Numbered from the stretch's first letter, positions 49,929 through 59,340 are shown. The stretch: 64,000 nucleotides of DNA from Marinobacter oulmenensis (GCF_014201735.1 NZ_JACHFE010000005.1:248001-312000), one strand, 5' to 3'. A program made the numbers and translations. Notes: generated by a model from the sequence alone, not told the origin.

Positions 49929-50597
49929 ATGATGAGTGGGTCTGTAAGGACAACGTTGATCGTTTTATTGCTGGTTGTCGCCAGCATTTTCTCGTTTGTG
50001 GTCTACCGCCAGATGAATCTGGTCAGTGCCGAGCCGGAACCGGCTCCGGACCTGGCGGAGTACAACGCCTATGTATACGATCAGGGACGGCCGCTGGCGG
50101 AGTTTTCCCTGACCGATGAAAACGGCGAGACCGTGACCCGGGAAGACCTCAAGGGCCGGTGGACCTTTGCCTTTGTCGGCTATACCAACTGCCCGGATAT
50201 CTGCCCGGCCGCCATGGCCAACCTGCGCCGGATGGATGGCATGCTGCCGGCAGACCTGCCCCAGCCGGATTATCTGCTGATCAGCGCCGATCCGGAGCAC
50301 GACACCCCCGAGAGGCTGCGGGATTACACCGGTTTCTTCGGTGACAACTTCCATGGCCTGACCGGCGACCTGGAGACCACCCGCGAGCTGGCCAAGAGCC
50401 TGAGCGCGGTATTCCAGCACCGTCAGGTGGATGACCAGTTGCTGGTTGATCACAGCGGCCATTTTGCGTTGCTCAATCCCCAGGCGCAGGTTCAGGCGCT
50501 GATCCAGCCGCCGCATAAACCGGAACAACTGGCCGAGGCCTATCGCCGTATCTACCAGTGGGCCCGGGCCAACCGTGAGCGGGCAACCGGCAGTTAG
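49929..50597 (+). CDS. SCO1/SenC family copper chaperone
   Basis: 222 aa. A membrane anchor (TLIVLLLVVASIFSFVVY) is followed by a thioredoxin-fold domain with copper ligands TNCPDICPAAM (CxxxC) and DHSGHF (His). It delivers copper to, or reduces, the Cu(A) site of CoxB. Start codons at 49929 and 49932 are both possible; AAGGA and GGAG lie upstream. The frame extends to 49824 through the hairpin region but is not conserved there. Confidence 0.95.
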   Translation: MMSGSVRTTLIVLLLVVASIFSFVVYRQMNLVSAEPEPAPDLAEYNAYVYDQGRPLAEFSLTDENGETVTREDLKGRWTFAFVGYTNCPDICPAAMANLRRMDGMLPADLPQPDYLLISADPEHDTPERLRDYTGFFGDNFHGLTGDLETTRELAKSLSAVFQHRQVDDQLLVDHSGHFALLNPQAQVQALIQPPHKPEQLAEAYRRIYQWARANRERATGS

Positions 50598-50690
50598 GGC
50601 GGGTTATTCCAAGGTCACACTGACTTATTCGTTAGCTTTGCATACACTGGCGCTGCTGATTCTCAATGCCAATAACAATCGGGCGGCGTC

Positions 50691-51881
50691 ATGACCACTC
50701 AAGACTGTGTAACCCCACGACAACTGTTTACCGTTCTGCTTGCCGGCGGCCTGGTGCTGCTGGTGGTGCATACTCTGGGCCGGTTTATCTACACACCGCT
50801 GTTGCCCTACCTGGTGTCGGACGGGCAGCTCACGGCGCCCGAGGGCGCCGCCGTGGCCACCTGGAACTATCTGGGGTATCTGATGGGCGCGATGGTGGCC
50901 ATCAAGTGGCACCGTATTGATCAGATCCGTTTCATGCTGCCCCTGTTCCTGGCCATCCACGTCATCACGACGCTGATGATGACCCAGACCGATAACCTGA
51001 CCGTGATTTCGACCACCCGCTGGCTCAATGGCCTGGCCAATGGCGTGGTGTTTGTGCAGGCGCCGGCGTTGATTCTGGAGTGGCTGGTGGCGCGCAACCG
51101 GGCCTCGATGAGTGGTCTGGTCTATCTGGGTGTGGGGATAGGCCTGCTGGTTTCCAGCGGCCTGGTCTCGGGCACGGCAGACTGGCTTTCGGGTGCCGGG
51201 CGCTGGTGGCCGGCGGTTGTGCTATCCGTGCCGCTGGCCTGGTGGGGCGTGGCCCAGCTCCGCAAACTGGATATACCGGTTCGCCAGCAGGATGATGCCG
51301 GTGAACCGGTGGCCAACACACCTTTGGTGGACCGGGCCAGTGGCCCCCTGTTCCTGTCCTACGCGGGGGCCGGGCTGGGCTACATCCTGCCCATGACCTT
51401 TCTACCTCTGCTGGCGCAAATGGAACTGCCCGAGGGCCATGCCCTGGTGGATGGTACCTGGGTGGTAGCCGCGCTTTTCACCATCCCCTCTCCCTGGCTT
51501 TGGAACAAGCTGGGCGCGGTAATGGGGGATCTGCCGGCATTGCGGCTGAACTTTGCGATTCAGTTGCTGGGCGCCCTGGCGGCGGTCGTCTGGCCGGGCG
51601 CCATTGGTCTGGTACTCTGTGCCGCTCTGGTTGGCAGCACGTTTGTGGGCACGGTCCTTCTGACCCAGCGCATCGGTCGGGCCCTGCACCCGCACCAGGG
51701 GCCACGGCTTTCAGCGGCAACCGTGGCTCTTTACGGCTTTACCCAGATGGCTGGCCCCTGGCTGACCAAGCAATGGCTGGATAACGGCGGCACGCTGGTG
51801 TCGGCCTTCGGCATTGGCGTCGCGGCTCTGGCCTTTGGTCTGGTATTCACCTTCTTTGTGCCCCGGCCGGCCAGCGCCTAG
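50691..51881 (+). CDS. MFS transporter, YbfB/YjiJ family
   Basis: 396 aa with 12 predicted helices. LGRFIYTPLLPYLVSDGQLTAPEGA and AATWNYLGYLMGAM-like sequence match the YbfB/YjiJ group of the major facilitator superfamily. Substrate unknown. It stands alone between sco and hrpB. Confidence 0.88.
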   Translation: MTTQDCVTPRQLFTVLLAGGLVLLVVHTLGRFIYTPLLPYLVSDGQLTAPEGAAVATWNYLGYLMGAMVAIKWHRIDQIRFMLPLFLAIHVITTLMMTQTDNLTVISTTRWLNGLANGVVFVQAPALILEWLVARNRASMSGLVYLGVGIGLLVSSGLVSGTADWLSGAGRWWPAVVLSVPLAWWGVAQLRKLDIPVRQQDDAGEPVANTPLVDRASGPLFLSYAGAGLGYILPMTFLPLLAQMELPEGHALVDGTWVVAALFTIPSPWLWNKLGAVMGDLPALRLNFAIQLLGALAAVVWPGAIGLVLCAALVGSTFVGTVLLTQRIGRALHPHQGPRLSAATVALYGFTQMAGPWLTKQWLDNGGTLVSAFGIGVAALAFGLVFTFFVPRPASA

Positions 51882-51904
51882 ATGATCCCTGATTGAGTCA
51901 CCGC

Positions 51905-54382
51905 ATGCTGCCCATCGATCAGATACTGCCAACACTTACCCGGACTCTGGAACAGGCCAGCACCGCCCTGTTGCAGGCGCCTCCGGGGGCGGGCAAGACC
52001 ACCCGGGTGCCCCTGGCCCTGCTGTCGGCGCCCTGGCGTGAGGAGCGCCGGATTCTGATGCTGGAACCCCGGCGCCTGGCGGCCCGTTCCGCGGCCCGCT
52101 ATATGGCCCGGCACTTGGGTGAAAAACCGGGGCAGACCGTCGGCTACCGCACCCGGCTGGACACCCGGGTGTCCAACGACACGCGAATTGAAGTGGTGAC
52201 CGAGGGCATCCTCACCCGGCTGATCCAGAACGACCCGATGCTGGAGGACTACGCCGCCGTCATCTTTGATGAATTCCACGAACGGTCCCTGCAGGCGGAC
52301 CTGGGGCTGGCGCTGGTCCGTGAGTCCCAGCAGGCTTTGCGCGAGGATCTGCGGGTGCTGGTCATGTCGGCCACCCTGGATACCGCCCCCATTGCCCGGA
52401 TGCTGGGGGAGGTGCCGGTCATCAACAGTGAGGGCCGGGCCTTTCCGGTGGCGGTGCTCTACCGGCCGGCGCCCCGCAACGCCCGCCCGGTGGAGCAGGC
52501 GGCCTCGATAGTCCGTGAGGCACTGGCGGAGCAATCCGGTTCGGTGCTGGTGTTTCTGCCGGGTGCGGGTGAGATTCGCCGCCTGGAGCAGCAACTGAAA
52601 GGGCAACTGCCTTCCGATGTCGTCCTGGCGCCGCTGTATGGCAACCTCAAGTCCGCCGAGCAGGATCTGGCCATCGCACCGGCCGCCGAGGGCAGCCGCA
52701 AGGTGGTGCTGGCCACGGCGATTGCCGAGACCAGCCTGACCATTGAGGGCGTACGGGTGGTCATTGATGCCGGCCTTCAGCGCCGGGCGGTGTTTGATCC
52801 GAACAGTGGTATGACCCGGCTGGTGACCGGGCGTGTTTCCCGGGCGTCAGCAGAACAGCGTCGTGGTCGGGCTGGCCGCCTCGAGCCCGGGGTCTGCTAC
52901 CGGCTCTGGAGCGAATCGGAGCAGTTCGGCCTGGCCGATCACACGCCGCCGGAAATCCAGCAGGCCGATCTTGCCCCGCTGGTGCTGGAGCTTGCCCAGT
53001 GGGGCGCCCGTTCACCCGGGCAACTGGCCTGGATTGACCCACCGCCGCCCGCCCACTGGCAACAGGCGGCAGGGCTGCTCAACTGGCTGGACATGCTCGA
53101 TGGCGAAGGCGCAATCACCGGGCATGGCAAGGCCGCCCGGGAGCTTGGCCTGCACCCGCGGCTGGCACACATGGTGTTGCGTGGTCGTGACATCGGGTTT
53201 GGGCGCTTGGCTGCGGAATTGGCGGCATTGCTGGAAGAGCGGGATCTGCTGGGTCCCTCAGCCGGCGCGGATCTGCATGAACGGGTTCGACTGCTGCGTG
53301 CGCAGAGGCCCTCGGGTGCCGTGGATGCGGCCCGGCTGAAGGCCATTCGTCAGGCGGCCAGGCGTCTGTGCCCGGAGTCATCCAATGACGCTTCCTCGGT
53401 TTCTGAAGCCGAGGTCGGCCGGTTACTGGCCCTGGCTTATCCGGACCGGGTGGCCCGTCGACGGTCAGGTAACGCGCCCCGTTACCGGTTGAGCAACGGC
53501 CGGGGTGCGGCATTGCGGCCCGAAGACCCGCTGGCCAGGCACGACTGGCTGGTGGCGGCTGAGCTGGATGGCAAGGCCCGGGAAGCCACGATTTATCTGG
53601 CGGCGCCGGTGGATCTGGCCGACCTGGAACAGGACCTGGCAGAGCACATCACCGAACAGGAGGAAGCCAGCTGGGATGACCGGCGCGGCATGGTGGTGGC
53701 CCGTCAGGCCCGAAAGCTGGGGGATCTGGTGCTGTCCGAGCAGCCCCTTAAAACGGTGGACCCACAACGGCTTCAGCAGGGACTGCTGGATGCCGTTCGC
53801 CGAAAGGGGTTGGACCGCCTGCCCTGGAGCGAATCAGCCCGGCAATGGTGCGCCCGGGTACAGACCCTGGCGCGTGTCTGCCCCGGTGACTGGCCGGATG
53901 TCAGTGGCCCGGCCCTGCTGGATTCCCTGGAACAATGGCTGGCGCCTTTCCTGGCCGGCATCGAGCGCTGGTCCCAGTTACAGCGACTGGACCTGTTGAT
54001 GGCGCTGCAGTCACTGCTGGACTATCCACAGCAACAGCAGCTGGAGGAACTGGCTCCCCGCAGGCTGACCATTCCCACGGGGCAGTCCGTGGCCCTGGAC
54101 TACACGGCCGATAACGGGCCGGTGCTGCCGGCCAAGTTGCAGGCCCTGTTTGGCTGGAGCGAAACCCCCAGGATCGCGGGCGGCCGGCTGCCGGTGGTCA
54201 TTCACCTGTTGTCTCCCGCCCAGCGACCACTGGCGGTGACCGCGGATCTGGCCAGTTTCTGGGTGAATGCCTACCCCGACGTTCGCAAGGACATGCGCGG
54301 GCGATACCCCAAACACCCCTGGCCCGAGGACCCGCTTACCGCCGAGCCCCGTCAGGGTACGAAAAAACGCCCTGCTCACTGA
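51905..54382 (+). CDS. hrpB: ATP-dependent RNA helicase HrpB
   Basis: 825-aa DExH-box helicase. Motif I QAPPGAGKTTRVPLAL, motif II FDEFHERSL, motif III VMSATLDTAP and motif VI QRRGRAGRLEPGVCYRLW are followed by helicase-associated domains and a C-terminal HrpB domain ending PWPEDPLTAEPRQGTKKR. The ATG at 51905 (MLPIDQILPTL) is preferred to the in-frame TTG at 51893. Its last 47 bp overlap the convergent eIF-2B-like gene. Confidence 0.95.
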   Translation: MLPIDQILPTLTRTLEQASTALLQAPPGAGKTTRVPLALLSAPWREERRILMLEPRRLAARSAARYMARHLGEKPGQTVGYRTRLDTRVSNDTRIEVVTEGILTRLIQNDPMLEDYAAVIFDEFHERSLQADLGLALVRESQQALREDLRVLVMSATLDTAPIARMLGEVPVINSEGRAFPVAVLYRPAPRNARPVEQAASIVREALAEQSGSVLVFLPGAGEIRRLEQQLKGQLPSDVVLAPLYGNLKSAEQDLAIAPAAEGSRKVVLATAIAETSLTIEGVRVVIDAGLQRRAVFDPNSGMTRLVTGRVSRASAEQRRGRAGRLEPGVCYRLWSESEQFGLADHTPPEIQQADLAPLVLELAQWGARSPGQLAWIDPPPPAHWQQAAGLLNWLDMLDGEGAITGHGKAARELGLHPRLAHMVLRGRDIGFGRLAAELAALLEERDLLGPSAGADLHERVRLLRAQRPSGAVDAARLKAIRQAARRLCPESSNDASSVSEAEVGRLLALAYPDRVARRRSGNAPRYRLSNGRGAALRPEDPLARHDWLVAAELDGKAREATIYLAAPVDLADLEQDLAEHITEQEEASWDDRRGMVVARQARKLGDLVLSEQPLKTVDPQRLQQGLLDAVRRKGLDRLPWSESARQWCARVQTLARVCPGDWPDVSGPALLDSLEQWLAPFLAGIERWSQLQRLDLLMALQSLLDYPQQQQLEELAPRRLTIPTGQSVALDYTADNGPVLPAKLQALFGWSETPRIAGGRLPVVIHLLSPAQRPLAVTADLASFWVNAYPDVRKDMRGRYPKHPWPEDPLTAEPRQGTKKRPAH

Positions 54383-55181
54383 CCCGTCCGGCAATCAGCC
54401 GCGTCGGTACCGGCTCGAAGTAGATGTTACGGGGCGTGATCCGCTGGCCCGCCGGCGCACCGAGTTCGTCGCCGGTCATCTCCTCCAGTTCCGTGTCCCG
54501 GAGCCCGGCATCGCTGTCCTTGAAACTGTCGGCCAGGACCCAGAATGGCCGGTTACGGTCCGCAGCGGCCAGTGCCAGCAGGTAGCTGCCGCTCTTGTTG
54601 ATAAAGTGCCCGTCAGCCAGCCAGGTATCGCAGCCGCAGAGGATCAGGTCAGCCTGGTCCACGAACAGGCCCATCTGGGCATCGGTGATGAGCGTGACCG
54701 GCACGCCGAGCTGGTCCAGTTCCTCGCCCAGCGTAAAGCCCTCATTGCCGGGCGCACTCTGGGTGCAGATCACGGAAAACGGCTGGCCCTGTTGCGCCAG
54801 TCGCTGGAACAGGGCCAGCACCTGGGAGCTGCGGCTGTGCGTGAGTACCCGTGCACCGTCAGGAATCAGGGTGGTGGCATGCCCGGCCACCTGCCGGTTG
54901 GCGTTTTCCAGCTGTTCCCGCACCGAGCGGACCACGGCCTGTGCGCTCTCCCTGCTGTCCGCCAGTTGCTGCCGGCAACGGGTGACGGCATTGGCCAGAG
55001 GAACCATGCTGGGCCTGGCTTTCGCAAGGGACGAAAGCAACCGGTCCAACCGGGATCGGCTGATGTCCTGCCGGGCCATACGGGCCTCAACCAGGTTCAG
55101 CGCCCGGACGGCGAGCTGTGCCGCGCCCGAGCTGTGATCCTGTCGAATCGTCTCAATGATGTCTTGGTCTGGCTCATCCAT
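54336..55181 (-). CDS. eIF-2B alpha/beta/delta-like protein (ribose-1,5-bisphosphate isomerase family)
   Basis: 281 aa. The N-terminal helical domain and C-terminal Rossmann-like domain are of the IF-2B/MtnA type. VLTHSRSSQVL, DAQMGLFVDQADLILCGCDTW and FINKSGSYLLALAA are the conserved phosphosugar-site stretches. Bacterial members are more likely sugar-phosphate isomerases than translation factors. The ATG at 55181 has GGAG at 9 bp; a TTG at 55199 is the other option. It is convergent with and overlaps hrpB. Confidence 0.82.
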   Translation of the reverse strand: MDEPDQDIIETIRQDHSSGAAQLAVRALNLVEARMARQDISRSRLDRLLSSLAKARPSMVPLANAVTRCRQQLADSRESAQAVVRSVREQLENANRQVAGHATTLIPDGARVLTHSRSSQVLALFQRLAQQGQPFSVICTQSAPGNEGFTLGEELDQLGVPVTLITDAQMGLFVDQADLILCGCDTWLADGHFINKSGSYLLALAAADRNRPFWVLADSFKDSDAGLRDTELEEMTGDELGAPAGQRITPRNIYFEPVPTRLIAGRVSEQGVFSYPDGARR

Positions 55182-55225
55182 TGTCGGTTTCTCCGTCAAT
55201 CTCTGGTAACACCCTGAATACTACC

Positions 55226-55393
55226 TGCCAGGCGCGCACCGCTGACATTATGTATGAGGACCAAAAGTACCCCCTGCCGCTGAACCTGGCGATTGGAGAT
55301 CGCATGTACTGGCTCTCCACCGGCGCCTATACCACTACCTACAGTGCAGTGGAGTTCAACGGTTTTCCTCCGCTGAAAGACTATTACCTCTGA
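55226..55393 (+). pseudogene. C-terminal remnant of a PLP (ornithine/lysine-type) decarboxylase
   Basis: The last 55 residues of a small frame (TCQARTADIMYEDQKYPLPL, then LAIGDRMYWLSTGAYTTTYS and NGFPPLKDYYL) match the C-terminus of fold-type III ornithine/lysine decarboxylases, where GPTCDSxD, GAYT and FNGF are conserved and the Cys is catalytic. The Asp after the Cys is replaced by QAR. The remaining 85 percent of the gene is missing, and the eIF-2B-like gene begins upstream on the other strand. It looks like a deletion scar. Confidence 0.75.
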
Positions 55394-55476
55394 ACAGGCC
55401 CGCCTTTATGCCTATTGGGCGGTGACGGCGGGGTTGCTATGGTGTCTGCTCTGGATCCTGCCTATGAGGAAACGCC

Positions 55477-56268
55477 ATGACAGAGGTAGCCATTGACGAT
55501 AGCCGTATCCGAACGTCCCGGGGCGAGGTTTTTGCCCGTCGCTGGTCCCCGAAGTCGGCTGCCGGTGCACCCATCGTACTGCTGCATGACTCGCTGGGTT
55601 GCGTGGCCTTATGGCGGGATTTCCCGGAAGCCCTGGCCCGGAGCCTGGGCCGGGGTGTCATTGCCTATGACCGGCCGGGCTACGGCGAATCGACTCCCCA
55701 TGAGGGGCGCCAGCAACCGAGTTTCATCGACGACGAGCCGGGCCAGGCGTTTGCCGCAGTACTCGACCATTTCGGGATTGGCGATTTTGTGGTTCTGGGG
55801 CACAGCGTTGGCGGGGGCATGGCCGCCGCCGTGGCCGCAGCCTTTCCGGAGCGCTGTCTTGGGCTGGTGACCGAGGCGGCCCAGGCCTATGTGGAGGAAC
55901 GAACCCGACAGGGCATACGGGAAGCCGAGCAGGGCTTTGCCGATCCGGAGCAGATGGCCCGGCTGGCCCGCTACCATGGCGAAAAAGCCGACTGGGTGCT
56001 GCGCGCCTGGGTGGACACCTGGCATTCGAAGGCCTTTGATCACTGGAGCCTGGACGATACCCTGGTCCGGGTGTCCTGTCCGGTTCTGGCCATGCACGGG
56101 GATCAGGATGAATTCGGGTCCGCCGGTCAGCCCGAACGCATTGCCAGCCTCAGTGCCGGCCCGGCAGAGATTCGGATCCTGCCGGCCTGCGGCCACGTGC
56201 CGCACCGGGAACAGCCCGACGTTGTGCTCAGTGAGGTGGCCCGGTTTCTGGACCGCATCGGGGCCTGA
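55477..56268 (+). CDS. Alpha/beta hydrolase
   Basis: 263 aa. The nucleophile elbow is GHSVGGG, the acid HGDQDEFG and the catalytic His CGHVPHRE, so the triad is intact. The oxyanion region is VLLHDSLGC. It has no signal peptide and is cytoplasmic. The substrate cannot be told. GAGGA precedes the ATG. Its stop abuts the stop of the convergent MFS gene. Confidence 0.9.
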   Translation: MTEVAIDDSRIRTSRGEVFARRWSPKSAAGAPIVLLHDSLGCVALWRDFPEALARSLGRGVIAYDRPGYGESTPHEGRQQPSFIDDEPGQAFAAVLDHFGIGDFVVLGHSVGGGMAAAVAAAFPERCLGLVTEAAQAYVEERTRQGIREAEQGFADPEQMARLARYHGEKADWVLRAWVDTWHSKAFDHWSLDDTLVRVSCPVLAMHGDQDEFGSAGQPERIASLSAGPAEIRILPACGHVPHREQPDVVLSEVARFLDRIGA

Positions 56269-57459
56269 TCACTCGGACTGGCGGGTAAGGTCCAGGGTGA
56301 AAGCCAACGGCAGTACCAGCAGGCTGTAACCGATCATCACCATGACCGCATGGCGGATATCACCGGTGACATCCGCCAGGGCGCCACCGGCCATCGGGAT
56401 CGAGAATGCCAGGGTGTACCCCACCAGAAACGTACCCGCCGACAGCCGGCCCGTTTCCTCGGAGCTGACCAGCAGCGGTGGCAGTGCCACCAGAAGAATC
56501 AGCAGGGTACCGGCGACCAGACTCATCAGGGTGGCACTGGCGATGGACCACCAGCCATCAAGCACCATAATCCCCACGGTTGCCAGAATGCTGAGTACGG
56601 CGGTCACGACGATCACACTGCGGCGGCCGACCCAGGCCCGGGCAAAACGGAGCGTCATCAGAGAGGCGAACACCTGGGCAATGTTGAACCAGAACAGGGC
56701 CTGTGGGAGCCGGTCGAACTGGCCCTGCTGCTCCAGCAGTTCACCCATGTAGGCATTCAGTCCGAAAAACAGGGACCCGGACAGCCCCAGCAGCAGCCCT
56801 ATTTTGAGGGTCAGCGGGTTTTTCCAGTCTGGCAGCCATTCCGGTTTCCGGGCCGGCCTTGCCAGATCGCGGCGGGGCAGGAACAGGGCCACCGCTACGG
56901 CCAGGGCCGGCACTGACCAGGCCACCAAAGTGGCGCGCCAGCTGTTGTCCAGTAACGGCATCAGGACAGGCAGGGTAATCCCGGCGCCAATGAATTCCCC
57001 CATCAGCATGCCGTTCATGTAAATGGCAGAGCCCAGTGCCAGATGGCGGGTCTGAAGCCAGCGGGGCAAAAGGGCTGGCAGCGCCGGCTGCATCATCGCG
57101 ACGCCGAGCCCCATGACGGCGCTCATCAGCATCAGGGTCAGTGTGTCCGGGGCCAGTCCACGGCCGGCAGATCCCAGAACGGTGACAATCAGGGCCAGTG
57201 CCAGGGTGTTGCGGGGGCCTACACGGGCAATCGCCAGGGAACCGGGCATGGCGCCGATGGCGAGCATCAGGATGGGCAGGGTGGTGAGTGCGCCGGTCAG
57301 GGTCTTTGACAGTGACAGGTCATCACTGATGAAGGGGGCCAGCGGTGGTGCCACCAGCACGGGAATTCTCAGGTAGACACCGGAGAGCCAAAGCAACACC
57401 GCCACCGGCAGCAGTTTCGCTGGCGGTGGCGGTGTGTGGTTGGCCTGTGGGGAACCCAC
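56269..57459 (-). CDS. MFS transporter (CynX/NimT-like), downstream of ectC
   Basis: 396 aa with 12 helices. LLWLSGVYLRIPVLVAPPLAPFI and GPRNTLALALIVTVLGSAGRG resemble the CynX/NimT cyanate-transporter-like group. The GTG at 57459 is chosen because it follows the ectC stop by 10 bp with GAGG upstream; the longer frame (to 57543) overlaps ectC. Its tight spacing with ectC suggests co-transcription, so it may move an ectoine precursor or a related compound; that is inference. Confidence 0.85.
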   Translation of the reverse strand: MGSPQANHTPPPPAKLLPVAVLLWLSGVYLRIPVLVAPPLAPFISDDLSLSKTLTGALTTLPILMLAIGAMPGSLAIARVGPRNTLALALIVTVLGSAGRGLAPDTLTLMLMSAVMGLGVAMMQPALPALLPRWLQTRHLALGSAIYMNGMLMGEFIGAGITLPVLMPLLDNSWRATLVAWSVPALAVAVALFLPRRDLARPARKPEWLPDWKNPLTLKIGLLLGLSGSLFFGLNAYMGELLEQQGQFDRLPQALFWFNIAQVFASLMTLRFARAWVGRRSVIVVTAVLSILATVGIMVLDGWWSIASATLMSLVAGTLLILLVALPPLLVSSEETGRLSAGTFLVGYTLAFSIPMAGGALADVTGDIRHAVMVMIGYSLLVLPLAFTLDLTRQSE

Positions 57460-57469
57460 GGGGCCTCGC

Positions 57470-57859
57470 TCAGTCTGTGTCGGGCAGGTACGCGCCGTCT
57501 TCGTCGTGGATTTCACGACCGGTAACCGGCGGGTTGAAGGCACAGATCAGACGCATGTCCTCGGTACCACCGTACAGGGTGTGCCGGTCATGATTGTCCA
57601 GCGCGTACAGAGTGCCGTCGGTGATTTCGTGAACCTCGCCAGTGGCCAGATCCTTGATGCTGCCGTTACCGGCCACGCAGTACACGGCTTCCAGGTGATG
57701 CTTGTACCAGAACGTGTGCTCGGAACCGGCCTTGATGATGGTCTCGTGGAAAGAGAAGCCCATGCCGTCCTTCTTCAGCAACAGGCGGCGACTGGTCCAT
57801 TGCTTGTCGCTGACTTCACGCTCGGTACCGATAATGTCTTGCACTCGTACGATTTTCAT
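57470..57859 (-). CDS. ectC: L-ectoine synthase, solitary copy
   Basis: 129-aa cupin that cyclises N-gamma-acetyl-diaminobutyrate to ectoine. [42 protein letters not shown] and [19 protein letters not shown] are EctC motifs; the Glu, Tyr and His that bind iron in characterised EctC appear present. The second ATG (57859) is used because GAGGA lies 6 bp before it but directly abuts the first ATG (57865). ectA, ectB, ectD and ask_ect are not adjacent. Confidence 0.93.
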   Translation of the reverse strand: MKIVRVQDIIGTEREVSDKQWTSRRLLLKKDGMGFSFHETIIKAGSEHTFWYKHHLEAVYCVAGNGSIKDLATGEVHEITDGTLYALDNHDRHTLYGGTEDMRLICAFNPPVTGREIHDEDGAYLPDTD

Positions 57860-57909
57860 GCGCATTCCTCATTGGGTGATGGAACAGCCTATCAGTATAA
57901 ACACGCGGG

Positions 57910-59340
57910 TCAGCGACGATTCAACCGCCAGTTGTCGTACGCCGCCATCGCCTGTTCAATGGCCATTATGAATTTCTGACGTTGGGCGCCGTCCAGACCC
58001 TGGCGCCGCCGGCACCGGCTGAAGGCCCGCTGGATCTCCCGGCGACTGTGCCGGTCCAGGCCCTCCAGCCAGTGGTGGTCAGCGGAGTCCAGTTCCAGTG
58101 GCTCGCGCCCGGCATGATTGCGGGTGCTGATGCGCCACCAGTGATCCACGGCCCTGCCCAATACAACATAGCCGAACTGGCTGTCCTGTGCAGGTCCGAA
58201 ACTGGCGGTTTTTATGCCGTTTTTCAGTGGGCCGATGTTCAGGGCGGCCAGCGCCAGCCGGTCACCGTAGAGGTAACTGCCGGCAGCACCCACCAGGCCG
58301 CCCAAGAGCGCACCGGTACCGAAAGAGGAGCCCAGGGTCAGAGCGTCAATGCCGGCACCGCTGACGGCGCCGGCGCCAAACCCGGCGGTGGCCAGGTAAC
58401 CCCGGCTGACGGCCCAGGCTTTGCGGGTATCCTCCGAGAACAGGTCGCGGTCGCCCTGCCATTCCAGATCCTGTTCCCTGCGCTCCAGTCGCCAGTGCTG
58501 GTACAGGTGTTCAATGTCCGTTCTCAGGGCCTGCTCCCGTTGACGCTGGTGCTTGAACCAGCGGTCGCGGAGCTGGTTGGCCAGGCCCTGATCGCTGGTC
58601 CCGGCGGCCATTGCCGGCGTTAGCGTCCGGGTTTCGCGCCAGGTCATCATGTCTTCAATGGCGCCGGCAATCAGTCGGGCTGCCTGGTGGCGGCGGTTTT
58701 CCCGTTGCTGTTCCAGGTGATGGGTGGCTTTTGCCAGGGGGGCTTCCCAGCCTGGTTCAAGCTGACCGAAGGCTTTGAGAAGCCCGAGATGTTGTTCAAA
58801 CGGGGCCCGAACAGCGTCGAACCGGCGGACAACCTGAAAGAACTGGCCCAGCGCCGCCTGCCAGGTGTCGCTGTGGTCGTCCGGCCCGATGCTGTTGATC
58901 AGAGCGAGGTTGGGCCTGCCGGTCCACCGGAGTATGGTCATCTCTGCTTCATGCTCATCGCTGTAGGGCACCGACCCGTCCACCACATAGATGATGCCGG
59001 CACCGTCGATAATGGGTTCGAGCAGTTCGCATTCATCGGTAAAACGGGAATCGTGCCGGTGTTCGTTCACGAAGGCTCTTACCGTCTGCGGCCGGTCCGA
59101 GGCCGATACGCTGTGAGCCCTGAGCCAGTCCAGCACCCGGCGGGGACGCTGGAACCCCGGTGTGTCCACCAGGGTATAAAGCACCTCGCCGTCCACGGTC
59201 AGGGGGTAATCCTGATGCTGATGGGTGGTGCCGGGCTCCAGGGCGATGGCAATGGCATCGTTCTGCGACAAGGTGGCAACGACACTGGATTTGCCCTTGT
59301 TGGGGTGTCCCACCACCGCAAACACGGGTGCTCTGCTCAT
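57910..59340 (-). CDS. GTPase with DUF3482 domain
   Basis: 476 aa. The N-terminal GTPase has P-loop GHPNKGKSSV, a switch region EPGTTHQHQDYPL and DTPGF; the position of NKxD reads NSIG, so guanine specificity may be altered. The C-terminal DUF3482 region contains a hydrophobic Gly/Ala-rich stretch (about 320-365, GAGAVSGAGIDALTLGSSFG) that may insert into membrane. It overlaps the DUF2868 gene by 4 bp. This pair recurs in pseudomonads; function unknown. Confidence 0.88.
   Translation of the reverse strand: MSRAPVFAVVGHPNKGKSSVVATLSQNDAIAIALEPGTTHQHQDYPLTVDGEVLYTLVDTPGFQRPRRVLDWLRAHSVSASDRPQTVRAFVNEHRHDSRFTDECELLEPIIDGAGIIYVVDGSVPYSDEHEAEMTILRWTGRPNLALINSIGPDDHSDTWQAALGQFFQVVRRFDAVRAPFEQHLGLLKAFGQLEPGWEAPLAKATHHLEQQRENRRHQAARLIAGAIEDMMTWRETRTLTPAMAAGTSDQGLANQLRDRWFKHQRQREQALRTDIEHLYQHWRLERREQDLEWQGDRDLFSEDTRKAWAVSRGYLATAGFGAGAVSGAGIDALTLGSSFGTGALLGGLVGAAGSYLYGDRLALAALNIGPLKNGIKTASFGPAQDSQFGYVVLGRAVDHWWRISTRNHAGREPLELDSADHHWLEGLDRHSRREIQRAFSRCRRRQGLDGAQRQKFIMAIEQAMAAYDNWRLNRR

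Noticed and set aside
55181..55393. 70-aa frame as an intact small gene
   Set aside because: Only its C-terminal 55 residues look like anything, and they match the end of a much longer decarboxylase; no ribosome-binding site precedes the ATG.
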